Assembly: GCA_045537915.1 (NCBI GenBank)
Contig: JAZSQK010000044.1
Location: forward strand, 1-33,894
Reading direction: 5' to 3'
DNA length: 33,894 bases
Source: SFWF01 sp045537915
Lineage (GTDB): Bacteria > Bacillota > Clostridia > Oscillospirales > Acutalibacteraceae
Under the pieces are notes generated by a model. The model was not told the origin of the DNA. It saw only the letters and a program-made list of their open reading frames with translations, and did not search any database. This document shows positions 24,060-31,654 of the stretch, piece by piece. A program made the position numbers and the translations under genes. The number at the start of each line of letters is the position of its first letter. The first letter of the stretch is position 1.

Positions 24060-24854
24060 ATGGGTAACAATAAACTTATCGGCGAAATTAAAGGGAATAT
24101 CAAGGAAAATAAGGCGACCTTTGCGGTTTATGTAGTACTCAGGGCCTTTGTCATTACCTCAATGGTAATCTCTATTGTCAGAGGCGACCTTGAAAGCGCC
24201 TTTGTCTGCGCCTTATCTCTTGTGCTCTTTTTAGTTCCTGCGGTAATTGAAAAAAAGTTGAAAATAGAGCTCCCGAGCGCTCTTGAAATTGTGATTTTAC
24301 TCTTTATTTTTGCAGCAGAAATACTGGGCGAGATAAACGCTTATTATATAAAGGTGCCCTTCTGGGACAGTATGCTTCATACCGTTAACGGTTTCCTCTG
24401 CGCTGCGATAGGCTTCGCTCTTATTGATATTCTCAACCGCAACGAAAAGATAAAGTTTGAATTATCTCCCCTATACGTTGCCATTGTAGCCTTTTGTTTT
24501 TCAATGACGATAGGCGTCTTATGGGAATTCTTTGAATTTGGCGCAGATTTTCTTTTAGGTATGGATATGCAAAAGGATACCGTCATATCCCAAATAACTT
24601 CGGTTACACTCGACCCCCTTCACCAAAACAACACTGTTACCATCTCTGACATAAATGAAATAATAATAAACGGAGAACCGCTTGAGCTTGACGGTTATCT
24701 TGATATCGGACTATACGATACGATGAAGGATCTGATCGTTAACTTCGTCGGTGCTGTAATTTTCAGCATTATCGGCTTTTTCTATATTAAAACAAGGGGT
24801 AAGGGAAAAATTGCAAAAAGCTTTATTCCAACCCTTCGGAATAATAATGAATAA
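24060..24854 (+). CDS. Integral membrane protein, possibly DUF2238/YjdF-like
   Basis: I do not recognise a defined function. The 264-aa protein has about six hydrophobic segments (roughly residues 21-41, 45-62, 74-92, 106-126, 138-160 and 230-250). A longer polar stretch at 165-228 probably faces one side of the membrane. Conserved-looking polar residues sit in or beside membrane segments: WDSMLHTVNGF with Asp and His, and GVLWEFFEFGADF with two Glu. This pattern reminds me of the YjdF/DUF2238 group, whose role is unknown to me. GGAGG lies ahead of the ATG. The gene is the only plus-strand gene in the first 31 kb, divergent from queH, and ends in a shared terminator. Confidence 0.8.
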   Translation: MGNNKLIGEIKGNIKENKATFAVYVVLRAFVITSMVISIVRGDLESAFVCALSLVLFLVPAVIEKKLKIELPSALEIVILLFIFAAEILGEINAYYIKVPFWDSMLHTVNGFLCAAIGFALIDILNRNEKIKFELSPLYVAIVAFCFSMTIGVLWEFFEFGADFLLGMDMQKDTVISQITSVTLDPLHQNNTVTISDINEIIINGEPLELDGYLDIGLYDTMKDLIVNFVGAVIFSIIGFFYIKTRGKGKIAKSFIPTLRNNNE

Positions 24855-24880
24855 AAAATCAGCCATTCGGCTGATTTTTT
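24853..24880. terminator. Bidirectional terminator between convergent genes
   Basis: A 12-bp stem AAAAAATCAGCC / GGCTGATTTTTT with a 4-nt loop. The stop codons of the plus-strand membrane protein and the minus-strand sugar transferase both touch it, and T runs follow in either direction. It can end both transcripts. Confidence 0.88.
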
Positions 24881-25559
24881 ATAACACGGTTTTTATGCAA
24901 ATTTTAATGTCGCTAATAATGCTTAAATCCTTTATATACTCAAGATTATATTTCATCTTTTCAGGAAGGACATGTTCTATATACGCCTCATCCACACTCA
25001 TACCCTTATCGGTCAGTTCCTTCATAACCGCATCCTCATCCTTATATGCAATACTTGCATTTGAAGTGATTCCAGCAGGAAGAAGGAGGGTTGCCATCAT
25101 TTCGTCGGTATAGGCATCGACATACCGTCTTACCTCGGGCCGAGTACCGACAAAACTCATCTGTCCCAAAAAGACATTGAACAGCTGTGGTATCTCGTCG
25201 AGTCTTGAGTGGCGTATCTTTGCGCCGACCTTTGTTATTCTTGAATCTCCCGCTACGGTTACAAGCGAACCCATCTTGTCGGCATTTGTAACCATAGTGC
25301 GAAACTTGAATATTCGAAAGCTTTTTGCATAGCTCGTTACCCGTTCGCTTCGGTAGAATACGGGGCCTTTTGAATCAGCCTTTATCCATATCGCCAGAAC
25401 CAGCATTACAGGAGAAAGCAATATGATAAGAATGGAGGAAACAACAATATCAAAAACTCTTTTAAGAAAAAGGGTTAAGCCTTTTTTCTTTAAAACGTCA
25501 TAATATTCTCTTACCGCATCGCTTTGCATATTACTGGGAAGTTTTTCGAATTTTATCAT
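24879..25559 (-). CDS. Undecaprenyl-phosphate sugar phosphotransferase (PglC-like)
   Basis: Transfers a sugar phosphate from a UDP-sugar to the membrane lipid carrier, starting glycan assembly. It is a 226-aa small monotopic phosphoglycosyl transferase (bacterial sugar transferase family). One hydrophobic segment at about 36-58 has the conserved SP break of a re-entrant helix. It is followed by GPVFYRSERV, FKFRTM, and the catalytic Asp121-Glu122 in SRLDEIPQLFNV, then GQMSFVGTRPE. The usual GK-rich loop after ERV is altered (TSYAKSF). Its start overlaps the aminotransferase stop by 1 nt. The upstream pair suggests a 4-amino-4,6-dideoxy sugar as substrate, which is an inference. Confidence 0.92.
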   Translation of the reverse strand: MIKFEKLPSNMQSDAVREYYDVLKKKGLTLFLKRVFDIVVSSILIILLSPVMLVLAIWIKADSKGPVFYRSERVTSYAKSFRIFKFRTMVTNADKMGSLVTVAGDSRITKVGAKIRHSRLDEIPQLFNVFLGQMSFVGTRPEVRRYVDAYTDEMMATLLLPAGITSNASIAYKDEDAVMKELTDKGMSVDEAYIEHVLPEKMKYNLEYIKDLSIISDIKICIKTVL

Positions 25560-26758
25560 TATTTCTCCCCGACAATTCTTACGAAATTATCAATAATATA
25601 ATCTACCTGTTCATTGGTAAGTTTACTGTAAAGGGGTAATGTTATTTCGTTAACATACTGGGCATAGGCATTGGGATAATCTGCTATATCAAATCCCATA
25701 TCTTTATATGCGGTAAGCAAGGGCAAGGGCTTATAATGGACATTACAGGCAATTCCCGCCTCTGCCATTTTAACTATTATCTCATTTCTTCTTTCAAGGT
25801 CAGCACCTTCGACCCTAACGAGATAAAGGTGACCGCTTGATGTATGAGTATTGTCCTTATGATTGAGAACCTTTACTCCGATTTTTGAAAAGGCCTTATT
25901 GTACTTTTCAACTATCTCGTGTCTGCGCCTTAGCATTTCAGAATAACGCTCTAACTGCGCCAGACCGATAGCTGCCATAATGTCGGTCATATTACACTTA
26001 TAGTATGCGCCGACTACATCATATTCCCAAGCGCCGAGCTGAGTCTTGCTGAGGGCAGATTTTGTCTGGCCGTGAAGCGAATAAACCTGGTACTCCTTAT
26101 AAAGCTTTTCATTATCAAGGCAAAGGGCAGGATTCCAGGTAACCGCTCCGCCCTCGGCGGTTGTAAGGTTTTTAACTGCATGGAAGCTAAAGCTTGTAAA
26201 ATCTGCAATCTGTCCTGCTTTTTTACCCTTTCTTTCGGCGCCGAAGCCGTGGGCACAGTCGGAAATAACACAAACTCTGCCAATCTGTTTTTGCATATCA
26301 TTAGACGGCTCGAAGATGCTTTTCTTTTCTTCTACTGCCGCAAAGATTTTATCATAATCACAGACTATACCCGCTATGTCAACAGGGATTATTGCTTTGG
26401 TTTTACTGTTTATTGCAGCAGATACTTTATCATAATCCATCTCAAAGCTGTCTTTAGCGGTATCTATCATTACGGGAGTGGCTCCAACATGGCAAATTAC
26501 GCTACAGCTTGCAGTATAGGTGTATGCAGGAACGATGACCTCATCTCCCTCGCCTATTCCGAGAACACGCAGAGTAAGCTCAAGCGCCGCCGTAGCAGAA
26601 TTAAGACAAACTGTACGTTCGGTGCCGCAGTACTGCGAGATTTGCTTTTCAAATTCAATTGTCTTCGGGCCGGTGGTTATCCAGCCGGAAAGTATGGTTT
26701 CATAAACCCGTTTTGCTTCGCTCTCGGACATATCCGGAGGGGAAAAAGGTATATTCAT
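25559..26758 (-). CDS. DegT/DnrJ/EryC1/StrS-type sugar aminotransferase (PglE-like)
   Basis: A PLP enzyme that aminates a nucleotide keto-sugar, probably at C4. It has 399 aa. Seen: PFSPPDMSESEAKRV at the N terminus, GWITTGPKTIEFE, LNSATAALELTLR, VPAYTYTASCSVI, ISDCAHGFGAE and the PLP lysine Lys196 in SFHAVKNLTTAEGG. A stretch of about 20 residues (140-160) looks like an insertion in the middle of the fold. AAGGGGG lies 6 nt before the ATG. It follows the dehydratase gene, whose product should be its substrate. Confidence 0.94.
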   Translation of the reverse strand: MNIPFSPPDMSESEAKRVYETILSGWITTGPKTIEFEKQISQYCGTERTVCLNSATAALELTLRVLGIGEGDEVIVPAYTYTASCSVICHVGATPVMIDTAKDSFEMDYDKVSAAINSKTKAIIPVDIAGIVCDYDKIFAAVEEKKSIFEPSNDMQKQIGRVCVISDCAHGFGAERKGKKAGQIADFTSFSFHAVKNLTTAEGGAVTWNPALCLDNEKLYKEYQVYSLHGQTKSALSKTQLGAWEYDVVGAYYKCNMTDIMAAIGLAQLERYSEMLRRRHEIVEKYNKAFSKIGVKVLNHKDNTHTSSGHLYLVRVEGADLERRNEIIVKMAEAGIACNVHYKPLPLLTAYKDMGFDIADYPNAYAQYVNEITLPLYSKLTNEQVDYIIDNFVRIVGEK

Positions 26759-26772
26759 AAAAATCCCCCTTA

Positions 26773-28650
26773 TTATTCTGTGGTCTGCGGTGTGTAGGTG
26801 GTTACTATTTCAGCAACCAGTTTTTTCATATCTTCAGCCTCTTCCTTATAGGCCACCTCAAGCCGTTCAAGCTGCTTTTTAAACAGCTCGTCGTCCATCT
26901 CAATGGGTTTTCCTATATGAATGAGCTTGTTTGCGGTTTCTTTAAGGCCTTCCTCGTCCATAAGCAACTCTTCATAAAGCTTTTCTCCCGGTCTGAGTCC
27001 TGTATAGACAACCTTTATATCTACATCAGGCTCGTATCCCGAAAGCTTTATAAGCTTTCTTGCCATTGTATCTATTTTGACTGGGGCGCCCATATCAAGC
27101 ACAAATATCTCTCCGCCCTTGGCATAATAACCCGCCTGAAGAACAAGAGATACCGCCTCGGGAATGGTCATAAAGTATCTTATTATCTCGGGGTGGGTTA
27201 CGGTTACAGGTCCACCCTCCTCTATCTGCTTTTTGAAAAGTGGAATAACGCTTCCGTTACTGCCGAGCACATTTCCGAAACGAACTGCAACAAACTCGGT
27301 CTTGCTTTCACGGTTCATCATCTGGACAACCATTTCGCAAAGTCTTTTAGATGCGCCCATTATATTGGTCGGGTTAACCGCCTTATCGGTAGAGATTAAA
27401 ACAAACTTCTTTACGCCGTACTTTGCGGCAGCCTTTGCCATTTTATAGGTTCCGAAAACATTGTTCTTAATAGCTTCGTTCGGGCTTACCTCCATAAGAG
27501 GAACATGCTTATGCGCTGCAGCGTGGAAAACAATATCAGGCTTATATTTTGAGAGTACCCTGTCAAGCCTTGCAGTATTTCTGACCGAACCGATAAGGGT
27601 TACCAAATCAAGCTCGGGATATTTTCTTGAAAGCTCCTGCTGGATATTGTACGCATTATTTTCGTATATATCGAAAACTATCAGGGTTTTAGGCTTGCTC
27701 TTTGCAATCTGACGGCAAAGCTCACTTCCTATCGAACCGCCGCCACCCGTGACCATAACCACCTTGCCCGAAACATAACCGAGAATTTCTTCGGTATTTA
27801 CCTTTATAGGATCTCTGCCGAGCAGATCAAGAACATCAACCTTACGAAGCTTACTCACGGTTACTTCTTCGTTTAGAACCTGATACATTCCGGGAACCAC
27901 CTGTACCTTACAGGCAGTTTCACTGCATATGTGCAGAATCTCCTTCTTTTCCTGAGGACTGATGCTCGGAATGGCAAGGATTATTCTGTTAATATCATAC
28001 TTTTTAACCGCCTCGGGAATATACTCCCTGTCGCCTACTATCGGGACTCCAAAAAGGGTTTTTCCGATTTTTCCATGGGAATCATCAATGAAGCAACGGA
28101 CCTTATGCTTCGCAAGATAACTGCTTGTTTTAAATTCATTTATTAAAGATTTTCCCGCCTCACCGGCACCGATTATCATAACATTTTCTTTGATGTTATG
28201 TGTTCCGAGTTCTTCAAGGCTTGTCGCAATCTTTCTGATTGCACGATAGGAAAATCTTGTAGTTACTGTAAAAGCAAGGCTTAATAGGACGCCGAAGACA
28301 TAATAGGATTTCGGCATATCCATTTTTAAAACTACGACCGAAATATATCCCAGAATTATAAGAACGGCATACGAAAGCAAAATTCTGAAGAGCTCATCAA
28401 GACTAACATAACTCCAGATACGGTTGTAAAGCTTAAATGCTGCGAAAACCGCTACCGACATAAAGCACCAGAGAAATATCGTCTGGCTGTAGGTTTCAAT
28501 ATACTTGAGGTCTATCTCTGATATGCTGAAATCGTGTCTAATCCAAAGAGCGAGGAAAAATGCCCCTGCGACACTGATAAGGTCAAGAAGTCCAATAATT
28601 ATGATTTTGCGTATGCTGTCTATATCAAGTTTATTTATATTTTTGTTCAT
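26773..28650 (-). CDS. Membrane-anchored nucleotide-sugar 4,6-dehydratase (PglF/CapD family)
   Basis: Likely converts UDP-N-acetylglucosamine to the 4-keto-6-deoxy sugar. In 625 aa there are four N-terminal membrane helices (about 15-36, 52-74, 90-110, 115-135), then a first Rossmann-like domain (VMIIGAGEAGKSL near 158), then the catalytic dehydratase domain from about 295. The latter has TGGGGSIGSELCRQI, HAAAHKHVPLME and the active-site run STDKAVNPTNIMGASKR at about 420-436. I chose ATG 28650, because the AGGA site is 11 nt upstream. A GTG at 28662 lies 1 nt from that site. First gene of a three-gene operon; the acetyltransferase found with it in Campylobacter (PglD) is missing. Confidence 0.94.
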   Translation of the reverse strand: MNKNINKLDIDSIRKIIIIGLLDLISVAGAFFLALWIRHDFSISEIDLKYIETYSQTIFLWCFMSVAVFAAFKLYNRIWSYVSLDELFRILLSYAVLIILGYISVVVLKMDMPKSYYVFGVLLSLAFTVTTRFSYRAIRKIATSLEELGTHNIKENVMIIGAGEAGKSLINEFKTSSYLAKHKVRCFIDDSHGKIGKTLFGVPIVGDREYIPEAVKKYDINRIILAIPSISPQEKKEILHICSETACKVQVVPGMYQVLNEEVTVSKLRKVDVLDLLGRDPIKVNTEEILGYVSGKVVMVTGGGGSIGSELCRQIAKSKPKTLIVFDIYENNAYNIQQELSRKYPELDLVTLIGSVRNTARLDRVLSKYKPDIVFHAAAHKHVPLMEVSPNEAIKNNVFGTYKMAKAAAKYGVKKFVLISTDKAVNPTNIMGASKRLCEMVVQMMNRESKTEFVAVRFGNVLGSNGSVIPLFKKQIEEGGPVTVTHPEIIRYFMTIPEAVSLVLQAGYYAKGGEIFVLDMGAPVKIDTMARKLIKLSGYEPDVDIKVVYTGLRPGEKLYEELLMDEEGLKETANKLIHIGKPIEMDDELFKKQLERLEVAYKEEAEDMKKLVAEIVTTYTPQTTE

Positions 28651-28712
28651 ATATTCAAACACATCCTGTTAGCTTTAAAACAACCGCAAATTACGACATT
28701 TGCTGACACACA

Positions 28713-28736
28713 TTGAAATAATATATATTATTTCAA
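28713..28736. repeat. 24-bp perfect palindrome in the sugar-operon leader
   Basis: Arms TTGAAATAATAT and its exact complement meet without a spacer. The palindrome falls about +18 to +41 from the predicted start of transcription of the minus-strand operon. A repressor site acting as a roadblock, or an RNA hairpin, are both possible. It is all A/T apart from one G and one C, so chance is less remote than for mixed sequence. Confidence 0.6.
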
Positions 28737-28759
28737 CCTAAAATAACCATTACAGAGAT

Positions 28760-28788
28760 ATTTTAACACATATGTTTATTTTTTACAA
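28760..28788 (-). promoter_or_regulatory. Promoter of the sugar-nucleotide operon
   Basis: Minus strand: -35 TTGTAA (28788-28783), 17-nt spacer, -10 TAAAAT (28765-28760), preceded by TGTGT as an extended -10. The leader is about 100 nt and contains the 24-bp palindrome. Confidence 0.75.
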
Positions 28789-28815
28789 GATGTAAATGTA
28801 TATACACACAATAAA

Positions 28816-28852
28816 TTCAAAAACGAGCAACCATACAAAAGATTGCTCGTTT
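28816..28852 (-). terminator. Terminator of the rpmH-rnpA-yidD-yidC-jag operon
   Basis: A 10-bp stem AAACGAGCAA / TTGCTCGTTT with a 12-nt loop, followed on the minus strand by a run of T, 10 nt past the jag stop. It separates this operon from the sugar operon promoter. Confidence 0.82.
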
Positions 28853-28862
28853 CAGTTAGATA

Positions 28863-29789
28863 CTAGTTTAGTCTTCCGTAAAGCGGAACATCGGGAGAAT
28901 CCTTTTTGGGTTCCCTCTTTTCAGAAGGCGCAACGCACACAGCAGAGGTTTTTCTCTGTCTGCCCTGATTTCTGGATGAGCCTCCGCCGTTACTTCTTCT
29001 CTCTTTACCTTCGGGGCTGATGACAACCCTTCTGCCACTACCCTCACCGACAGAATTTGAGGTTACTCCCTCAATATCCTGAATAACGGTGTGGATTATG
29101 CGTCTTTCATAAGGGTTCATAGGCTCTAAGGTGCGGCTTCTGCCTGATGAAATAACCTGCGATGAAACCCTTTTAGCAAGTGCACGAAGGGTGTTTTCTC
29201 TCTTTTCCCTGTAGTTGCCTATATTAAGGGTTACCTTATGGTATCCGTTGCCGGTGTTTGCAGCAAGGCTCGTTAAATACTGAAGAGCGTCAAGTGTTTC
29301 TCCCCTTCTGCCGATAACTACGCCAAGCTTATCTCCGTCAAGCTGAAGATAGGTTCCCGATTCAAGCTGGGCAGCCTTAACGGTAATGTTCTCACAGCCC
29401 AGTCCTACAAGAACCGACTTTATATAAGCTGCTGCTCTGCCTGCGCAGGAATCAGGAGCAAGTTGCTCAGAATCTACCAAATCAAGCTCTATTTCAGGCT
29501 TTATTTCGGTCTTTTCCGGTGCCTTTTCGGTCTTTTTCTCGGTCGGCTTTTTATCGTTTTTTGCTTGGTTTGTCTTCTTGTTGTTTTTCTTAGCAGGTTT
29601 GGGATCGGGCAGTTCAACATAAGCCCTTACCTTTGCAAGACTTCCGCCAAAAAGGCCGAGAGTCTTTTTCTTGTACTCAGAAATTACCTCAATCTGTACG
29701 TCGGCATCTATACCTGCGTCAAGGCCTTCAATTGCCCTGTTGGTTGCTTCTTCAAGGCTTTCGCCCTGACCGATATATTCCTTAATCAA
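28863..29789 (-). CDS. jag: RNA-binding protein Jag (KhpB/EloR)
   Basis: A cytoplasmic RNA-binding protein linked in Firmicutes to cell elongation and small-RNA metabolism, acting with KhpA. It has 308 aa. The N-terminal Jag_N domain (1-57) includes KKKTLGLFGG. A lysine- and glutamate-rich low-complexity linker spans about 65-100. The KH domain follows with VVIGRRGETLDALQYL, and the R3H domain has MNPYERRIIHTVIQDI with GEGSGRRVVI. A basic, Ser/Gly-rich tail of about 45 residues extends past R3H. Placed 15 nt after yidC, its usual partner. It is the last gene of the operon here; mnmE and mnmG, which often follow, are absent. Confidence 0.95.
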   Translation of the reverse strand: MIKEYIGQGESLEEATNRAIEGLDAGIDADVQIEVISEYKKKTLGLFGGSLAKVRAYVELPDPKPAKKNNKKTNQAKNDKKPTEKKTEKAPEKTEIKPEIELDLVDSEQLAPDSCAGRAAAYIKSVLVGLGCENITVKAAQLESGTYLQLDGDKLGVVIGRRGETLDALQYLTSLAANTGNGYHKVTLNIGNYREKRENTLRALAKRVSSQVISSGRSRTLEPMNPYERRIIHTVIQDIEGVTSNSVGEGSGRRVVISPEGKERRSNGGGSSRNQGRQRKTSAVCVAPSEKREPKKDSPDVPLYGRLN

Positions 29790-29804
29790 AAGATTGCCTT
29801 CTTT

Positions 29805-30743
29805 CTATTTATCGGTGGAGGTTTCTTCCTCAACACGCTTCTCAATATATTTGTTCTCTTCGTTATAAACCTTTACAATGCTTTTGGCTCTTTCATTAGC
29901 AAGCATTTTGTGCGGTCCGTGAAGATACTGCACCGCAAACTGAATTCCGCTTCCGATAATGCTTGAACAAATCCAATAAAAACCAACGGCGCCCTGTAGG
30001 CTGAAGCCGATAAAGAGCGAAATTAAAGGCATTGTAAGCATCATTCCGGTCATAGAGGGAGCGTCCGGATTTGTCTTCTTTTGCATTTTCATAGAGATAA
30101 CCGAGGTCAGCATCTGGGCGGCAAAAGCAAGTATAGGTATAAGCCAAATTGGCTGCCAGGCCTCTAAAACATTCCAACCGAACTTAGGGGTTGCAGTAAG
30201 GTCGATGCCGAACAAATCAAAGTCAACCGTTCCAAGCTTTGCCGCAATTTCAGAGGAAATGGAAGGGTCTGCTTTTACGGCGTTGAGTATTCTGATCTGC
30301 TCAACTGCTGCATTTTCAGCAAGACCTGCAGCTGCTCTGACGGTAGGCCATACATTATTGATAACTTCCTCGCTAATACCCATAAGATAGGTCAGCGGAT
30401 TTCTGATAAGGGAATAAACAGAAAACATAAAGAGCATACGGACTATAAGAGGAAGACATCCGCCCGAAGCAGAAATATTTTCCTCCTGATATAGCTTTTG
30501 CATCTCCTGTGAGTATCTCTGTTTGTCGTCGCCGTACTTCTTCTTAAGCTCATCAAGCTTAGGCTTTATTCTTAATTGGCCAACAGAAGATTTCTGACTT
30601 TTGATGCTGAGTGGTAACATACACAGGTTTATAAATAGCGTAAATGCGACAAGCGCCCACGCAAAGCTGTTTCCTAACAGATTTGAAAGAAAACCAAGCA
30701 CCCAACTCAGCGGGACATTGATAAAATTAAATATAAAATTCAA
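29805..30743 (-). CDS. yidC: Membrane protein insertase YidC/SpoIIIJ
   Basis: Inserts and folds membrane proteins, alone or with SecYEG. The 312-aa protein lacks the large periplasmic domain of E. coli YidC, as in Gram-positives, and shows no lipoprotein signal with a lipobox, the N-terminal feature of SpoIIIJ. Membrane segments lie near 10-48, 92-125, 195-220, 228-250 and 255-275. A positively charged cytoplasmic hairpin with KPKLDELKKKYGDDKQRYSQEMQKLYQEENIS precursor-contact helices lies between the first two, then GGCLPLIV. The outer loop (128-190) is longer than in Bacillus. Charged C-terminal tail. 41 nt after yidD. Confidence 0.95.
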   Translation of the reverse strand: MNFIFNFINVPLSWVLGFLSNLLGNSFAWALVAFTLFINLCMLPLSIKSQKSSVGQLRIKPKLDELKKKYGDDKQRYSQEMQKLYQEENISASGGCLPLIVRMLFMFSVYSLIRNPLTYLMGISEEVINNVWPTVRAAAGLAENAAVEQIRILNAVKADPSISSEIAAKLGTVDFDLFGIDLTATPKFGWNVLEAWQPIWLIPILAFAAQMLTSVISMKMQKKTNPDAPSMTGMMLTMPLISLFIGFSLQGAVGFYWICSSIIGSGIQFAVQYLHGPHKMLANERAKSIVKVYNEENKYIEKRVEEETSTDK

Positions 30744-30784
30744 ATTTATTCACCCTACACTAACAAGCCAATTGCTTGCTATGT

Positions 30785-31012
30785 TTATTTTTTAGTTTTA
30801 GGCGGAACGGGGTCGTATCCGCTTTTCCCGAACGGATTGCATCTGAGCACCCTCCAGACTGCTAAAAAGAAGCCCTTGAAAGCGCCGTGTATCCTTATTG
30901 CTTCTATGGCATAGGCAGAGCAGGTTGGCTGAAATCTGCAACAGGACGGTTTGCTCGGCGATATGCACTTCTGATAAAACCTAATAAGCGCTATTAAAAA
31001 TTTACTCATCAT
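30785..31012 (-). CDS. yidD: Membrane protein insertion efficiency factor YidD
   Basis: A small membrane-associated protein that aids YidC-dependent insertion. It has 75 aa with the typical signature YQKCISPSKPSCCRFQPTCSAYAIEAI, then HGAFKGFFLAVWRVLRCNPF and GYDPVP; four cysteines sit in the conserved block. The frame overlaps the end of rnpA by 11 nt, or by 8 nt if the second Met is used. Conserved neighbour of rnpA and yidC. Confidence 0.95.
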   Translation of the reverse strand: MMSKFLIALIRFYQKCISPSKPSCCRFQPTCSAYAIEAIRIHGAFKGFFLAVWRVLRCNPFGKSGYDPVPPKTKK

Positions 31013-31346
31013 CTTTCAACAGATCCGCTTCTTGCAGATATCTCATCAAAACAGCACTTATATCTGTACTTTTTACGGTAAAAATTCTGGTTCTTGCCGT
31101 CAAAACAAAATCGTACCCCATCTTTATATTCGGAGCACACTCTCTGAAAGCTGCAGTAAGAAGCCTTTTTGCACGGTTGCGTTTGACTGCGCCGCCCATT
31201 TTCTTACTGACAGTAAGCCCTAGGCGTAAACCGCCCGAGCGATTTTTTAAGGTATAAATTACGAACGCAGAATCTACATAACTCGTTCCGCGTCCGTATA
31301 TCCTTCTGAAGTCACTGTTCTGCTTCAGTTTTTTAAAACAGTACAT
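31002..31346 (-). CDS. rnpA: Ribonuclease P protein component
   Basis: Binds the catalytic RNA of RNase P and helps it cleave the 5' leader of pre-tRNAs. It has 114 aa. The RNR motif region reads GGAVKRNRAKRLLTAAFRE, and FRRIYGRGTSYVD near the N terminus fits the substrate-binding cleft. It starts 3 nt after the rpmH stop and has only a weak ribosome site, so it is probably coupled to rpmH. The RNA subunit gene rnpB is not seen in this window. Confidence 0.96.
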   Translation of the reverse strand: MYCFKKLKQNSDFRRIYGRGTSYVDSAFVIYTLKNRSGGLRLGLTVSKKMGGAVKRNRAKRLLTAAFRECAPNIKMGYDFVLTARTRIFTVKSTDISAVLMRYLQEADLLKDDE

Positions 31347-31349
31347 AAA

Positions 31350-31484
31350 TTAGTATGTGAGCTGCTTTCTGCCCTTTGCTCTGCGGCGGGCAAGTACCTT
31401 GCGGCCGTTAGCGGTAGCCATTCTCTTAAGGAAACCGTGTTCCTTCTTGCGATGAAGCTTCTTAGGCTGGTAAGTTCTTTTCAT
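31350..31484 (-). CDS. rpmH: 50S ribosomal protein L34
   Basis: A very basic 44-aa protein of the large ribosomal subunit, beginning MKRTYQPKKLHRKKEHGF and containing the typical RMATANGRKVLARRRAKGRK. AGGAGG lies just upstream of the ATG. First gene of the operon with rnpA. In many bacteria dnaA is next door on the other side; here a radical SAM gene takes that place. Confidence 0.98.
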   Translation of the reverse strand: MKRTYQPKKLHRKKEHGFLKRMATANGRKVLARRRAKGRKQLTY

Positions 31485-31561
31485 TGCTCGAAACCTCCTT
31501 AAACTTGTATTGCGGTCGCAAAAGGGGATATATCTCCTTTTACATAGCCTATCAGTTTAAC

Positions 31562-31591
31562 ATTATAACCTAAGCCTACCTATAATGTCAA
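31562..31591 (-). promoter_or_regulatory. rpmH operon promoter
   Basis: Minus strand: consensus -35 TTGACA (31591-31586), 18-nt spacer, consensus -10 TATAAT (31567-31562). As expected for a ribosomal protein gene, it is the strongest-looking promoter in the window. The leader is about 70 nt and contains a small imperfect hairpin (AAAAGG with CCTTTT around GATATATC). Confidence 0.88.
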
Positions 31592-31598
31592 TAAAAAT

Positions 31599-31627
31599 TT
31601 GACTGTTTATAAGATTCGTGTTAAAAT
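31599..31627 (+). promoter_or_regulatory. Promoter of the radical SAM-ZIP transcript
   Basis: Plus strand: -35 TTGACT (31599-31604), 17-nt spacer, -10 TAAAAT (31622-31627), with GTGT before the -10. It lies back to back with the rpmH promoter, the two -35 elements being 7 nt apart. Confidence 0.82.
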
Positions 31628-31654
31628 ATTTACAAATGCTTTTAGGTGGTATTT

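Noticed and set aside
28651..28662. GTG start of the 4,6-dehydratase at 28662
   Set aside because: It is only 1 nt from the AGGA site; the ATG at 28650 has better spacing.
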